Assembly: GCF_017901135.1 (NCBI RefSeq)
Contig: NZ_CP072801.1
Location: forward strand, 2,725,501-2,789,500
Length of the DNA: 64,000 bases
From: Thiothrix litoralis
GTDB lineage: Bacteria > Pseudomonadota > Gammaproteobacteria > Thiotrichales > Thiotrichaceae
Direction of reading: 5' to 3'
The notes beneath the pieces were generated by a model. The model had not been told where the DNA came from. It worked only from the letters and a program-made list of their open reading frames with translations, and ran no database searches. The number at the start of each line of letters is the position of its first letter. Position 1 is the first letter of the stretch. This document shows positions 50,380 through 61,087 of the stretch, piece by piece. Position numbers and translations under genes: made by a program.

Positions 50380-52326
50380 ATGTCCGATGTCAAAACCTAC
50401 CCTGTCCCCGCCGAGTTTGCTGCGCAAGCCAATATTAATGCCGAGCAATATGCCAGCATGTATGCGCAATCCATCAACGACCCGGATACTTTTTGGGGCG
50501 AACAGGCCGAGCAATACCTGACATGGTTCCAGAAATGGGACAAGGTACAAGACTGGAGCTTCGATCAGGATGACCTACACATCAACTGGTTTACCGGCGG
50601 CACACTGAATGTCTCCTACAACTGCCTTGACCGTCACCTTGACACCCGTGGTGACCAGGTTGCCATCATCTGGGAAGGCGACAACCCTAACGAAGACCGC
50701 AAAATTACTTACCGCGAGTTGCACGCTGAAGTCAGCAAACTCGCCAATGTGCTGAAAGCGCGTGGCGTCAAGCGTGGCGACCGTGTTTCCCTGTATCTGC
50801 CGATGATCCCTGAAGCGGCGGTTGCCATGCTGGCTTGTACCCGTATCGGTGCGATCCACTCCATCGTGTTTGGTGGCTTCTCCCCGGATGCCCTGCGTGA
50901 CCGGATTCAAGATTCTGAATGCGGCGTGGTCATTACCTCCGACCAATCCATGCGCGGCGGCAAAAAAGTCCCCTTGAAAGGCAATGCTGACAAAGCGATG
51001 GATCAATGCCCATCCGTCCACACCTGTATCGTGGTGCAACGGGGTGGCGATCCGGTCAAGTGGAATGACAGCCGTGACATCTGGTATCACGACGCCATCG
51101 CAGCAGCCGATGCTGAGTGCCCGGCAGAACCGATGGAAGCGGATGACCCACTCTTCATCCTCTACACCTCCGGCTCCACGGGCAAACCCAAAGGCGTATT
51201 GCACACCACGGGTGGCTACCTGCTGCAAGCAGCGATGACCCACAAAACCGTGTTCGACTACAAAGATGGCGAAGTTTACTGGTGTACCGCTGACGTGGGC
51301 TGGGTAACAGGCCACTCCTACATCGTTTACGGCCCACTGGCGAATGGCGCGACCTCCTTGATGTTTGAAGGCATCCCGACTTACCCGGATGCAGGCCGTT
51401 TCTGGGATGTTTGTGACAAGCATAACGTAGCCACTTTCTACACAGCTCCAACCGCTATCCGTATGCTGATGGGTGCTGGCGACCAATTCGTCGAAAGAGC
51501 CAAACTGAGCAGCCTGCGTCTGTTGGGTTCAGTAGGTGAACCGATCAACCCAGAAGCGTGGGAATGGTATCACCGTGTTGTCGGCAAAAACCGTTGCCCA
51601 ATCGTTGACACGTGGTGGCAGACTGAAACCGGCGCACACATGCTGACGCCGTTACCGGGTGCAACCCCGCTGAAACCGGGTTCTGCCACCAACCCATTCT
51701 TCGGCGTAGAACCTTGCTTGCTGGATGATCAAGGCAATGAAATCGAAGGCAACCCAGCCGTGGGTAACCTTGCGATCAAACGCCCATGGCCTTCCATGAT
51801 GCGCAGCCTGTACGGTGACCATAAGCGTTTCTACGAAGCCTATTTCGCCATGTTCAAGGGTTACTACTTCACTGGCGACGGCGCACGTCGTGACGAAGAC
51901 GGTTACTACTGGATCACCGGGCGCGTCGATGACGTACTCAACATCTCTGGCCACCGTTTAGGCACTGCCGAAATCGAATCCGCGCTGGTACTGCACCCGA
52001 AAGTCGCTGAAGCGGCTGTCGTTGGCTACCCGCACGAGCTCACCGGCCAAGGCATTTACGCTTATGTCACCCTGATGGCAGGCGAAGAAGGCACCGACGA
52101 CCTGAAAAACGAGCTGAACACGCTGGTACGTAAGGAAATCGGCCCGATTGCCAAGATCAACATTATCCAGTGGTCACCTGGCCTGCCGAAAACCCGTTCC
52201 GGTAAAATCATGCGCCGTATCCTGCGTAAGATTGCCGCCAACGAAATCGACGGTCTGGGCGATACCTCTACGCTGGCTGATCCAAGCGTTGTCGACAACC
52301 TGATCGACTTCCGCGAAAACAAGTAA
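50380..52326 (+). CDS. acsA: Acetyl-CoA synthetase
   Basis: AMP-forming activation of acetate to acetyl-CoA. 648 residues. P-loop [49 protein letters not shown], and the acetylation-regulated lysine in [16 protein letters not shown] are intact. RBS GAGGAG upstream. A TATAAA (50284-50289) and a GGGG-TTAAA-CCCC mini-hairpin lie in the 150-bp leader. Stop codons of acsA and the convergent unknown gene are 2 bp apart. Confidence 0.96.
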   Translation: MSDVKTYPVPAEFAAQANINAEQYASMYAQSINDPDTFWGEQAEQYLTWFQKWDKVQDWSFDQDDLHINWFTGGTLNVSYNCLDRHLDTRGDQVAIIWEGDNPNEDRKITYRELHAEVSKLANVLKARGVKRGDRVSLYLPMIPEAAVAMLACTRIGAIHSIVFGGFSPDALRDRIQDSECGVVITSDQSMRGGKKVPLKGNADKAMDQCPSVHTCIVVQRGGDPVKWNDSRDIWYHDAIAAADAECPAEPMEADDPLFILYTSGSTGKPKGVLHTTGGYLLQAAMTHKTVFDYKDGEVYWCTADVGWVTGHSYIVYGPLANGATSLMFEGIPTYPDAGRFWDVCDKHNVATFYTAPTAIRMLMGAGDQFVERAKLSSLRLLGSVGEPINPEAWEWYHRVVGKNRCPIVDTWWQTETGAHMLTPLPGATPLKPGSATNPFFGVEPCLLDDQGNEIEGNPAVGNLAIKRPWPSMMRSLYGDHKRFYEAYFAMFKGYYFTGDGARRDEDGYYWITGRVDDVLNISGHRLGTAEIESALVLHPKVAEAAVVGYPHELTGQGIYAYVTLMAGEEGTDDLKNELNTLVRKEIGPIAKINIIQWSPGLPKTRSGKIMRRILRKIAANEIDGLGDTSTLADPSVVDNLIDFRENK

Positions 52327-52328
52327 GG

Positions 52329-52769
52329 CTAGTTCTCTAGTGCTGGGGGGGAAGGACTCCTCCCCAGCATCTCACCAAGCGCTAAGCGTGTAGTGTCTGC
52401 CACCCGTTCGCGGCTAAAGCGCCGTGGCGCCAGCAAGACATTTTCCACAAATTCCTGATTGATAAACGCAATATCTTCCTGCGCAGGCGCGTAAGCACTG
52501 CGGCGGCTGATCCGCGCTACCCGCCCCAGATTTAACCCACGCCCATCTTCCAGCACCAGCAGATGCGGGCAAAGCTGCCGATACGGGTCAGGCCGAGGAA
52601 AATCCACAATTGCCAGCAACACCAACGGCTTACCCGAAAAATGTACGCCCGCATTGATCTCGGTCGAGTTAATTTCCACCACATAAACCGGCTGCCCAAT
52701 CAAGCAACGTAACTGCTCTACTTGCTGGTGGTAAGCGGCGGAAGGCCACAACACTTCTTCATTACTCAT
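52329..52769 (-). CDS. Hypothetical protein
   Basis: 146 residues, not recognised. No signal peptide or membrane segment; the middle is a beta-rich stretch (CLIGQPVYVVEINSTEINAG, LVLLAIVDFPRPDPYRQLCPHLLVLEDGRGLNLGRVARI) and the C-terminus is helical and charged. Divergent from amgK and convergent with acsA. A short cytoplasmic accessory protein is possible; no function is assigned. Confidence 0.7.
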   Translation of the reverse strand: MSNEEVLWPSAAYHQQVEQLRCLIGQPVYVVEINSTEINAGVHFSGKPLVLLAIVDFPRPDPYRQLCPHLLVLEDGRGLNLGRVARISRRSAYAPAQEDIAFINQEFVENVLLAPRRFSRERVADTTRLALGEMLGRSPSPPALEN

Positions 52770-52864
52770 AAAAACTGCCGTTTTTTGTTAAATTTCCAGA
52801 AAGCCTGCCATGTTAGGATACACTCTTTTATAGCCTATTAACGAGACAGGAAAAGCCGAGGCTT

Positions 52865-53872
52865 ATGACACAGGATACACGTCTTGAGCAATTAACCCAG
52901 TGGGTCAATAGTCTTCCGGGATGGGAATACAGCGTACTGGAACCAGCCTCGGCTGATGCCAGTTTCCGGCGCTATTTCCGCGTGCGTGGCACGGAAGGTA
53001 CCGCCATCTGCATGGATGCACCACCCGACAAGGAAGACATCCACCCCTTTGTGGAAGTTACCCGCCTGTTAGCCGCCACCGAGGTACACGTACCGCAATT
53101 ATTAGCGCAAAACCTGCTGGACGGCTTCCTGCTACTGGAAGACCTCGGCAATACCAGCTACCTCAGCCAGCTTAGCGAAGCAACTGCCAAAAACCTGTAC
53201 GCCGACGCTTTGCAAGCCCTGCTACATTTGCAACAAGCAGACTGTGACAACCTGCCTGCTTATAACGAAAAAACCCTGCGGCGTGAAATGGAACTCATGC
53301 CCGAATGGTTCTTGAAAACCCATCTGGGGTTCCGTGACGCGGAAATCCCCCACGAACTGATCAAGCAAACCTTTGAACACCTGATTGAATCCGCCATCGG
53401 TCAACCTGTCGCCTTTGTCCACCGTGACTACCACAGCCGCAACCTGATGGTAACGACTGAAAATAACCCTGGCATTATCGACTATCAGGATGCCCTGCTC
53501 GGTCCTGCGACTTACGATCTGGTTTCCCTGCTGCGCGACTGCTATATCGTTTGGCCGCAAGCGCAGGTTGAATGGTGGGTCAATTCATACCGCAAAGAAG
53601 CCATCGCCCTCGGTATTTTGCCGCCTGTTGATCAGCAAACTTACCGTCAATGGTTTGACCTGATGGGTTTACAGCGCCATCTAAAGGTACTCGGTATCTT
53701 TGCCCGCCTCAATCACCGCGACGGCAAGCCCGGCTATCTGGATGACCTGCCACGGGTCTTGAGCTACGTACTGGAAATCGGCTCACGTTACCCCGAAACC
53801 AGTGAGCTGATTGAATGGATGCGTAGCGCGGGAATTCCTGAGCGCATTGGTACTGTCGACATTCCTGACTAA
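52865..53872 (+). CDS. amgK: N-acetylmuramate/N-acetylglucosamine kinase AmgK
   Basis: Aminoglycoside-phosphotransferase-fold sugar kinase that makes MurNAc-1-phosphate for cell-wall recycling and bypasses de novo UDP-MurNAc synthesis (fosfomycin-insensitive route known in Pseudomonas). 335 residues; Brenner motif HRDYHSRNLM, IIDYQDALLGPATYDLVSLLRD metal loop. The next gene, 26 bp away, is its pathway partner murU, which makes this identity secure over a generic APH. Confidence 0.92.
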   Translation: MTQDTRLEQLTQWVNSLPGWEYSVLEPASADASFRRYFRVRGTEGTAICMDAPPDKEDIHPFVEVTRLLAATEVHVPQLLAQNLLDGFLLLEDLGNTSYLSQLSEATAKNLYADALQALLHLQQADCDNLPAYNEKTLRREMELMPEWFLKTHLGFRDAEIPHELIKQTFEHLIESAIGQPVAFVHRDYHSRNLMVTTENNPGIIDYQDALLGPATYDLVSLLRDCYIVWPQAQVEWWVNSYRKEAIALGILPPVDQQTYRQWFDLMGLQRHLKVLGIFARLNHRDGKPGYLDDLPRVLSYVLEIGSRYPETSELIEWMRSAGIPERIGTVDIPD

Positions 53873-53898
53873 ACGCACTATTGAGCACGACAATACCC

Positions 53899-54570
53899 AT
53901 GAAAGCCATGATTCTTGCCGCCGGACACGGCACACGGATGCGCCCTCTGACGGATCACACCCCCAAGCCACTGCTACAAGCAGGCGGTAAACCCCTGATT
54001 GTTTGGCATATCGAAAAACTGGCTCGCGCCGGATTCCGCGACATCATCATCAATCTCGCTTGGCTAGGTTGGAAAATCCCCGCAGCACTCGGTGATGGTT
54101 CACGCTGGAACGTTACCCTGCACTATTCCGACGAACAAAGCGAAGGTGCACTGGAAACCGCAGGCGGCATCCTCAAAGCATTGCCTTTATTGGGCAACGC
54201 ACCGTTTTTGGTGGTCAATGGGGATGTGTGGTGTGATTACCCTTGCCTGCCTTATGCCTTGCCTGAACATGATCTCGCCCATCTGGTACTGGTTAACAAC
54301 CCGGCACATAACCCACAAGGTGATTTCGCCCTCAGCAACGGGCGTGTCGCCAACACAGGCGAACCCCGTTACACCTTCAGCGGTATTGGTTATTACCACC
54401 CGGCATTGTTTGCTGGGTTATCAGCGGGCAAGCACCCGCTCGCGCCACTGCTGCGGGCAGCGATGGACGCAGGGCAAGTCAGTGGGGAATCGTTTGCAGG
54501 CGACTGGCGCGACATCGGCACGCCAGAACGGCTGGCAGAACTGGATCGGGATCTAACCGCCAACGTGTGA
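53899..54570 (+). CDS. murU: N-acetylmuramate-1-phosphate uridylyltransferase MurU
   Basis: Nucleotidyltransferase turning MurNAc-1-P and UTP into UDP-MurNAc. 223 residues from ATG 53899; a TTG at 53881 is in frame but MKAMILAAG is the usual N-terminus. Signature AAGHGTRMRPLTDHTPKPLL and VNGDVW metal site are present, and the length suits MurU. The 3' end overlaps convergent idi by 18 bp. Confidence 0.92.
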   Translation: MKAMILAAGHGTRMRPLTDHTPKPLLQAGGKPLIVWHIEKLARAGFRDIIINLAWLGWKIPAALGDGSRWNVTLHYSDEQSEGALETAGGILKALPLLGNAPFLVVNGDVWCDYPCLPYALPEHDLAHLVLVNNPAHNPQGDFALSNGRVANTGEPRYTFSGIGYYHPALFAGLSAGKHPLAPLLRAAMDAGQVSGESFAGDWRDIGTPERLAELDRDLTANV

Positions 54571-55095
54571 GAGAAAATCAGCGACTTTTTCCTCAAGCAA
54601 CGACGTTTCCAGCTTGCACCACGGCGAGTAACGCCCAGCGGCATCAGCGTCCAACACTTGTTTGAAATCTTTCCAGGGAATCCAGCGGGTAGCGGCAACT
54701 TCTAGCGGATTGGGGACGGGCTCATCCAGAGTACGCGCAAGCCACACCGGGCAGATTTCGTTTTCGACGACACCACCGTATTCGCAGCGATATTGAAAAT
54801 ACGGCAAAGCCTCAAACAAATCATAGACCTGCATCCCCAGCTCAACACGGACGCGGCGCTGGATGGCCTCAGCCACCGTTTCGCCCAAGGCCGGATGCCC
54901 GCAACAAGAATTAGACCAGAACCCCGGCCATGTCACCTTGCCAAAACTGCGCTGTTGCAGCAGCAATTCACCCAACGCATTGAAAATAAAAACTGAGAAA
55001 CCCCTGTGTAACGGGGTTTCCAGTGTGTGAACCTCAGCTTTAGGCAGCGTGCCAAGCACTGCATTCTGCTGATCGACCAGAACAACGTGTTCCAT
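54553..55095 (-). CDS. idi: Isopentenyl-diphosphate delta-isomerase, type I
   Basis: Interconverts IPP and DMAPP. Nudix-fold enzyme of 180 residues with catalytic Cys in NSCCGHP, the HRGFSVFIF region, and ExxE-type metal site in YGGVVENEICPVW. Many gammaproteobacteria with the MEP pathway lack or can spare it. It lies between murU and folE2 (folE2 stop to idi RBS region about 10 bp, same strand). Confidence 0.94.
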   Translation of the reverse strand: MEHVVLVDQQNAVLGTLPKAEVHTLETPLHRGFSVFIFNALGELLLQQRSFGKVTWPGFWSNSCCGHPALGETVAEAIQRRVRVELGMQVYDLFEALPYFQYRCEYGGVVENEICPVWLARTLDEPVPNPLEVAATRWIPWKDFKQVLDADAAGRYSPWCKLETSLLEEKVADFLSHVGG

Positions 55096-55104
55096 GCAAC
55101 GGTT

Positions 55105-56091
55105 TCAGGTCGGGTGCACGTATTCGCGGGGGTCGTCGCGGTAGCCGCCTTCCACGCCTTTCACCACCACGGATACCGCATCGTGAGCGTGCAAACTTTC
55201 CATGTGATTCACCCGCAACCAGAAGTCACGCACGGAAATATCATCATTCAGGGCGGTCTTTAAACGGCGAGCAGCATCTTCGCAGAACATCAAGTTGGCA
55301 GCATTCAAACGCGCGAACTCCTGCTCATCTTCACGTTTGACAGTGGCTTGTACGGGTGTTTTCAGGGCATCTTCCACGCGATCGATCAGGCTAGTGATTG
55401 GTAAGGTGCGAACTTTTTCTGCCAGCTTGACCCGTACCTGCGCAATGCTGCGCTGGCTGTGCGGTGTCGCGCTGATGCCGTTAGCGGTTCCCAACCAGTC
55501 GTAAACGCTGTTCGCATCCACCGCAGTGGTATCCTGACCAAAAGTTTCGCGGAAACCTTCCTGAATCAACTGACGAGCGAGTGCAGCCGAACAAGGGCAG
55601 GTCGAGGAGTAAGGCACTTCGACGCTGACTTCGGTGTCGATCTGGCCGTTGCGCAACGTCGCTGCCACTTTCACCGGGTAATTTTTCCAACCGCTGTTAT
55701 CACTCAACAGGGAATTGCGGCGCTCGAAGTAGTCAAAACGGCATTCCAGATAAGCGGCATCACTCAGGCCAACATGGGTATCCACAAACTGGGTAATCGT
55801 TTCACGCAACACCTCCGGCGTTAGGTCATTCATACCCAGAATAGTGTCCAGCGCGACGTAGAGGCGCGACATATGAATGCCCTTGCTGTTGGCGTCAGTC
55901 AGGTTAACGTAAGCCTGAACCCGTGCCAGCGTCTGTACCCGGTCACCGTTGGGGCTGCGTAAAAATACGGGCAACTCAATCTGGCTCATTCCTACCCAGT
56001 CAAGTGTACCTTTGGCACCTGCGAGCGGTTGCTTGGCAACGTCCGGCATCACGGCACACGGCAGTTCCTGGCAGGCATTTGTAGACATCAT
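55105..56091 (-). CDS. folE2: GTP cyclohydrolase FolE2 (type IB)
   Basis: First step of folate/queuosine precursor synthesis from GTP, using a metal other than zinc, so it often replaces FolE under zinc limitation. 328 residues; signature VEVPYSSTCPCSAALARQLI with the conserved Cys, and LARVQAYVNLTDANSKGIHMSRLY. Start ATG at 56091 has an AGAGGA RBS. No clear Zur box was found upstream. It is followed by idi. Confidence 0.94.
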   Translation of the reverse strand: MMSTNACQELPCAVMPDVAKQPLAGAKGTLDWVGMSQIELPVFLRSPNGDRVQTLARVQAYVNLTDANSKGIHMSRLYVALDTILGMNDLTPEVLRETITQFVDTHVGLSDAAYLECRFDYFERRNSLLSDNSGWKNYPVKVAATLRNGQIDTEVSVEVPYSSTCPCSAALARQLIQEGFRETFGQDTTAVDANSVYDWLGTANGISATPHSQRSIAQVRVKLAEKVRTLPITSLIDRVEDALKTPVQATVKREDEQEFARLNAANLMFCEDAARRLKTALNDDISVRDFWLRVNHMESLHAHDAVSVVVKGVEGGYRDDPREYVHPT

Positions 56092-56192
56092 GTGAATTCC
56101 TCTTGATCAGGGCTTGGCTTTCTGGCTACCACAGTAACAAAACGGCGGGCACTGCGATAATTTACCTAGACCAGACATTGATTAAAGCACCA

Positions 56193-56684
56193 TTAAAGGG
56201 CTTTACGCTGCATATGAAAATACCCCAGCAGAGAGTGATACACTGGCCAGATAACAATACTGCTGAGCAAGGAGGCCCAATACAGCCAACCGATAGGGCT
56301 ACTATTACCTGTTACCCGCTGCATCCACAAATTTGCCAGCATGTACAAACCCAAAATGACGAACAATAACGCCAACTGTTGCAGAAAGGCTTCAGGGGTC
56401 ATTCGCAAACTCAGGCGTACTGCCAGATACGTCACCAGCACATAACCGAGTGCGTGTTGCCCCAGCAAAGAGCCGTACAAGGTATCCACCACCAAGCCGA
56501 TGATGAACACCATCACCAAGCTGATGCGGTCACGGATAACCAGCGCCCAATGCACCAAGGTCAGGGCAATCCATTCAGGACGCCAAAAAGCAAAGGACTC
56601 GCCGAGTGGAATGATCGCCAGTACCATCGCCAAGATCAGGGTCAGCAGTACAGCACCGGGAAAACGGGGGTCTTTAACGGGCAT
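56193..56684 (-). CDS. mreD: Rod-shape-determining membrane protein MreD
   Basis: 163-residue polytopic inner-membrane protein of the elongasome, about five transmembrane helices. Identity rests on synteny directly after mreC (11-bp overlap) and typical length and hydrophobicity (LTLVHWALVIRDRISLVMVFIIGLVVDTLYGSLLGQHALGYV). The family's conserved GxxxDxxYGxxxGxxAL pattern is visible. Confidence 0.93.
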   Translation of the reverse strand: MPVKDPRFPGAVLLTLILAMVLAIIPLGESFAFWRPEWIALTLVHWALVIRDRISLVMVFIIGLVVDTLYGSLLGQHALGYVLVTYLAVRLSLRMTPEAFLQQLALLFVILGLYMLANLWMQRVTGNSSPIGWLYWASLLSSIVIWPVYHSLLGYFHMQRKAL

Positions 56685-57516
56685 CTACTTCACCACCAGC
56701 TTTTTTCCAGACCAGCAACACTTCACGTACCGCTTCATAATCAACCAATGGCATGGCCAAAATAGTCATATTCCCTTGTTTGAATTCTACCCGAAACACC
56801 TTGGCTACCTGAAAGCCTGCCGGAAACAAGCCCCCCAGACCGGAAGAGATGAAAACATCGCCTTCTTTTACCGTACTGAGGGCAGCCAGATTCTTGATTT
56901 CCATCGGCATTCCACGACCATAACCATCTGCCAGCCCCCGCTCCCCAGTACGCTGGTTTTGTACCGGAATGGAATGCTCACGGTCAATCAATTGCATGAC
57001 GGTAGAATCGAAGGGGGTAACGGTGACCACCTGACCGTAGATATTATTGCCATCCAGCACCACCTGGCTTTCCTTGACGCCATCGCGGGAACCTTTGTTC
57101 AAGGTCACCAGCCCCCGCACCGGGTCTTGTGCCACTTGCAGGACTTCCGCCATCGAGAAGGTGTAGCCATCACGAGGGGCAGCATTCAACATGGCACGCA
57201 AGCGCTGATTTTCCGCCTGTACCACATTCAGGTCTTGTTGTTGTGCCGAATAGACTTGCACTTCCTGCTTGAGGACAAGGTTTTCCTCTGACAACTGGCT
57301 TTGTGCTGAAAAGAAGCCACTGGAACGTTGGTAAGCACGTTGCGGAAAATCGACGCTATACAGCAACGGATAGACCATCATGGTGGCAATCGTGCGCACA
57401 GGTGCAAGCGCTGCTGCATTGCGGTTATCCACCGCCATCAGCACCAATGCACCAAGAATAAGCACCATAAACCGGAAGGAAAACCCCGGCGTGGCATGAT
57501 AGTTTACGTCGTTAAT
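56674..57516 (-). CDS. mreC: Rod-shape-determining protein MreC, probable ATT start
   Basis: Periplasmic elongasome scaffold linking MreB to PBP2. One N-terminal transmembrane segment, then a coiled coil (about 80-120) and two beta domains (VTLNKGSRDGVKESQVVLDGNNIYGQVV). The first ATG (57468) would leave no N-terminal cytoplasmic residues and has no RBS. Sixteen codons earlier an ATT (57514-57516) has a perfect GGAGG five bases upstream (57522-57526) and adds NDVNYHATPGFSFRF, which fits the family N-terminus. The ATT start is inference. It follows mreB by 33 bp. Confidence 0.9.
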   Translation of the reverse strand: MNDVNYHATPGFSFRFMVLILGALVLMAVDNRNAAALAPVRTIATMMVYPLLYSVDFPQRAYQRSSGFFSAQSQLSEENLVLKQEVQVYSAQQQDLNVVQAENQRLRAMLNAAPRDGYTFSMAEVLQVAQDPVRGLVTLNKGSRDGVKESQVVLDGNNIYGQVVTVTPFDSTVMQLIDREHSIPVQNQRTGERGLADGYGRGMPMEIKNLAALSTVKEGDVFISSGLGGLFPAGFQVAKVFRVEFKQGNMTILAMPLVDYEAVREVLLVWKKAGGEVDAR

Positions 57517-57549
57517 GGTCGCCTCCGCTGCTGTCGTCCAGCTTTATGA

Positions 57550-58599
<1,050 letters not shown>

Positions 58600-58835
58600 C
58601 TAATCAATCCGGCTTAAAGCTAAAAAATGGAGTACTTGAACACATTCCGTGTGGTTGTCGTTTTTCCGCGAACAGGCTAACCTTTTGGAAGCCCCAAAAA
58701 ATAATTCGCTAAATGTAACAATCGCCACTACTTTGGGCAAGCCGCGTTGTGTGATAAGTTCACGTTCCGGCTAAAATGGGTGCTTTTTAGCAGATTAGCC
58801 AGCAATTAGAAAGTAATTATCAACCCCTGGGGTTA

Positions 58836-59708
58836 ATGGACGATATGTCAGCAGATACATTAAGACGTTTTATGTTAGAGAATGCGCATGTGCGCGGCGA
58901 ATGGCTGCACCTGGACAACACTTGGCAGGAAATGCTGTCACGCGCCGCCTACCCCGCCTTCGTCAAAACGATCCTGGGGGAAGCCCTCACCGCTGCGGTA
59001 TTACTCGCTGCCACCATCAAACATGATGGCTCGCTTACTTTGCAAATTCGCGGCGACGGCCCCATTCACTTACTGGTTATTCAGGCGACGGCAGAAGGTA
59101 CGGTACGCGGGTTGGCGCAGTGGAGCCGCGATGCCGACGACCTGACCCTGTCTGCGCTGTTTGGTGATGCTCAACTGGCCATTACGCTGGAATCACGTAA
59201 CAGCAACGAACGCTACCAGAGCCTGATTCCGTTGGAAGGTGACACCCTGAGTGCAGCGCTGGAGGCTTATTTCGAGCGTTCCGAACAGTTGCCAACCCGC
59301 TTGTGGCTGATGTCGGATGATACCGCCGCCGCAGGCATCCTGTTGCAACGCCTGCCGCTGGAAGAGGTGAACCCGGAAGACTGGCAGCGCACCTCGGTAT
59401 TGCTCGATACCCTGACCCGCGAAGAACTGGTGCATCTGGAACCGGAAGAAGTGCTGTATCGCCTGTTCCACGAAGAAGACGTGCGCCTGTTTGACGCCAA
59501 AGACATCAGCTTCCACTGTGGTTGCAGCCGGGAACGGGTCGAAACCATGCTACGCTCCCTCGGTCAGGCGGAAGCCGAAACCATTCTGGAAGAACAGGGA
59601 AAAATTGAGATCATTTGTGAATTCTGCAATGCCAACTATACACTGGATGCAGTGGATACCAGCTTGCTCTTCAAGCCTGCGATGCCCACGAATGACACCC
59701 TGCACTAA
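58836..59708 (+). CDS. hslO: Redox-regulated chaperonin Hsp33
   Basis: Holdase chaperone switched on by oxidation and zinc release. 290 residues; the four zinc cysteines are present as CGC (in FHCGCSRERV) and CEFC near the C-terminus. Start ATG 58836 or 58845. Cytoplasmic. The 239-bp upstream region (shared with mreB) contains a TAAAAT about 65 bp before the start but no confident -35. Confidence 0.95.
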   Translation: MDDMSADTLRRFMLENAHVRGEWLHLDNTWQEMLSRAAYPAFVKTILGEALTAAVLLAATIKHDGSLTLQIRGDGPIHLLVIQATAEGTVRGLAQWSRDADDLTLSALFGDAQLAITLESRNSNERYQSLIPLEGDTLSAALEAYFERSEQLPTRLWLMSDDTAAAGILLQRLPLEEVNPEDWQRTSVLLDTLTREELVHLEPEEVLYRLFHEEDVRLFDAKDISFHCGCSRERVETMLRSLGQAEAETILEEQGKIEIICEFCNANYTLDAVDTSLLFKPAMPTNDTLH

Positions 59709-59738
59709 CTCACAACTCACTTTAACACTGGAAACCTC

Positions 59739-60323
59739 ATGCGCGTTCTGATCGTTTACGCCCACCCCAACCCCAGCAGCTTCAACCATGCGATGCTGGA
59801 TTATTGCCGCAAAGGCTTGCTGGAAGGCGGTCACGAAGTACGGGTCAAAGACCTGTACGCGGAAGATTTCAACCCAGTACTGCGTGCCTCGGATCTGGCC
59901 GTGCTGCAAACCGGCACTATCCCCGACAAAATCAGCCGTGAACAGCAAGACCTGTTGTGGGCAGATGGTTTGGTATTCATTTACCCGCTGTGGTGGTTCG
60001 ACCGCCCTGCCATCCTCAAAGGCTGGTTCGACCATGTGTTGACCAATGGCACCGCATTTGAATATTCGCAGGAAGGTGTGAAAGGCTTGCTGAAACATCA
60101 ACGGGCTTTGGTACTGATCACCGCAGGCGGCACAGAAGATTATTTCCGCCAAACCGACGCAGAACACCTGATCTACCGCCCGGTTACGGATGGCACACTG
60201 GCATTCTGCGGCATCAAGGATGTGCGCCATAGCATCTACTACAATGTCCCCGCCTTGAGTGCTGAAGAACGCAGCACCATTCTGGAAGACATTGCCACGA
60301 TGGGGCGACAATTCGCGTGCTGA
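59739..60323 (+). CDS. Flavodoxin-like NAD(P)H oxidoreductase (MdaB/KefF-type)
   Basis: 194-residue flavodoxin-fold quinone reductase type: N-terminal VLIVYAHPNPSSFNHAM, then FIYPLWWFDRPAILKGWFDHV (FMN/dimer site). Could reduce quinones or regulate a Kef antiporter; no kef gene is adjacent, so substrate is open. Overlaps the start of the ybfF-type hydrolase by 7 bp. Confidence 0.88.
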   Translation: MRVLIVYAHPNPSSFNHAMLDYCRKGLLEGGHEVRVKDLYAEDFNPVLRASDLAVLQTGTIPDKISREQQDLLWADGLVFIYPLWWFDRPAILKGWFDHVLTNGTAFEYSQEGVKGLLKHQRALVLITAGGTEDYFRQTDAEHLIYRPVTDGTLAFCGIKDVRHSIYYNVPALSAEERSTILEDIATMGRQFAC

Positions 60324-61087
60324 ATTACCGCTGGTTTGGAGAAAGTGATAGCGGTGTAACCCCGCTGGTGGTGCTACACGGCTTGCTGGGGTCGCTGGAT
60401 AACTGGCAAACCTTTGCGCGTGGTCAAGCAGGTAAGCGCCCGGTACTGGCGCTGGATTTACGCAATCATGGCGACTCGCCACACGTCGAAGGCATGTCTT
60501 ACCAGCAAATGGTGAGTGATGTGCTGGCGGTACTGGATGTGCTAGCGATTCCAACCTGTGACCTGATGGGGCATTCGATGGGTGGCAAAGTCGCCATGAG
60601 TCTGGCCTTGCAACACCCCGAACGCATCCAGCGCTTACTGGTGGTGGATATTGCTCCCAAAGCCTATCCGCCGCGCCACCAAGCCTTGTTGCAGGCGATG
60701 GTATCCATGCCCTTAGCAAGTTTGAGCAGCCGCAAACAGGCGGATGAATGGCTGAGCACCACCGTCAAACACCCCTTCGAGCGTGGCTTTCTGTTGAAGA
60801 ATCTGGGGCGTAAGTCCGATGGTAGCTTTTACTGGCAATGCAATCTGCCGGAAATCGCCCGGCATTACCTGAAAATTTCCGGTTTCCCGGCAAGTACGGC
60901 GAGCTGCCCTGCCCCCGCACTCTTCATACGGGGCGGACAATCGGATTATGTGGCAGACGAAGATTTGGCGCTGATCCGACAAGCCTTTCCAGCAGCCAAG
61001 CTGATCAGCATCGAAGCCGCCGGGCATTTGCCGCATGTGCAAACACCCGTTGAATTTACCGCGTTGGTCGATACATTTCTGAACTAG
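60317..61087 (+). CDS. ybfF: Alpha/beta-hydrolase esterase YbfF
   Basis: 256-residue cytoplasmic esterase, GTG start overlapping the upstream gene. Catalytic elbow GHSMGGKVAM, oxyanion-region HGLLGSLDNW, DLRNHGDSPH, and final His in EAAGHLPH. Acyl-ester substrates; physiological role unknown. Its TAG stop and that of the convergent lipoprotein gene share the palindrome CTAG (61084-61087). Confidence 0.93.
   Translation: MLNYRWFGESDSGVTPLVVLHGLLGSLDNWQTFARGQAGKRPVLALDLRNHGDSPHVEGMSYQQMVSDVLAVLDVLAIPTCDLMGHSMGGKVAMSLALQHPERIQRLLVVDIAPKAYPPRHQALLQAMVSMPLASLSSRKQADEWLSTTVKHPFERGFLLKNLGRKSDGSFYWQCNLPEIARHYLKISGFPASTASCPAPALFIRGGQSDYVADEDLALIRQAFPAAKLISIEAAGHLPHVQTPVEFTALVDTFLN

Noticed and set aside
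56092-56192. Zur box upstream of folE2
   Set aside because: No dyad similar to the gammaproteobacterial Zur site was found, although FolE2 is often zinc-regulated.
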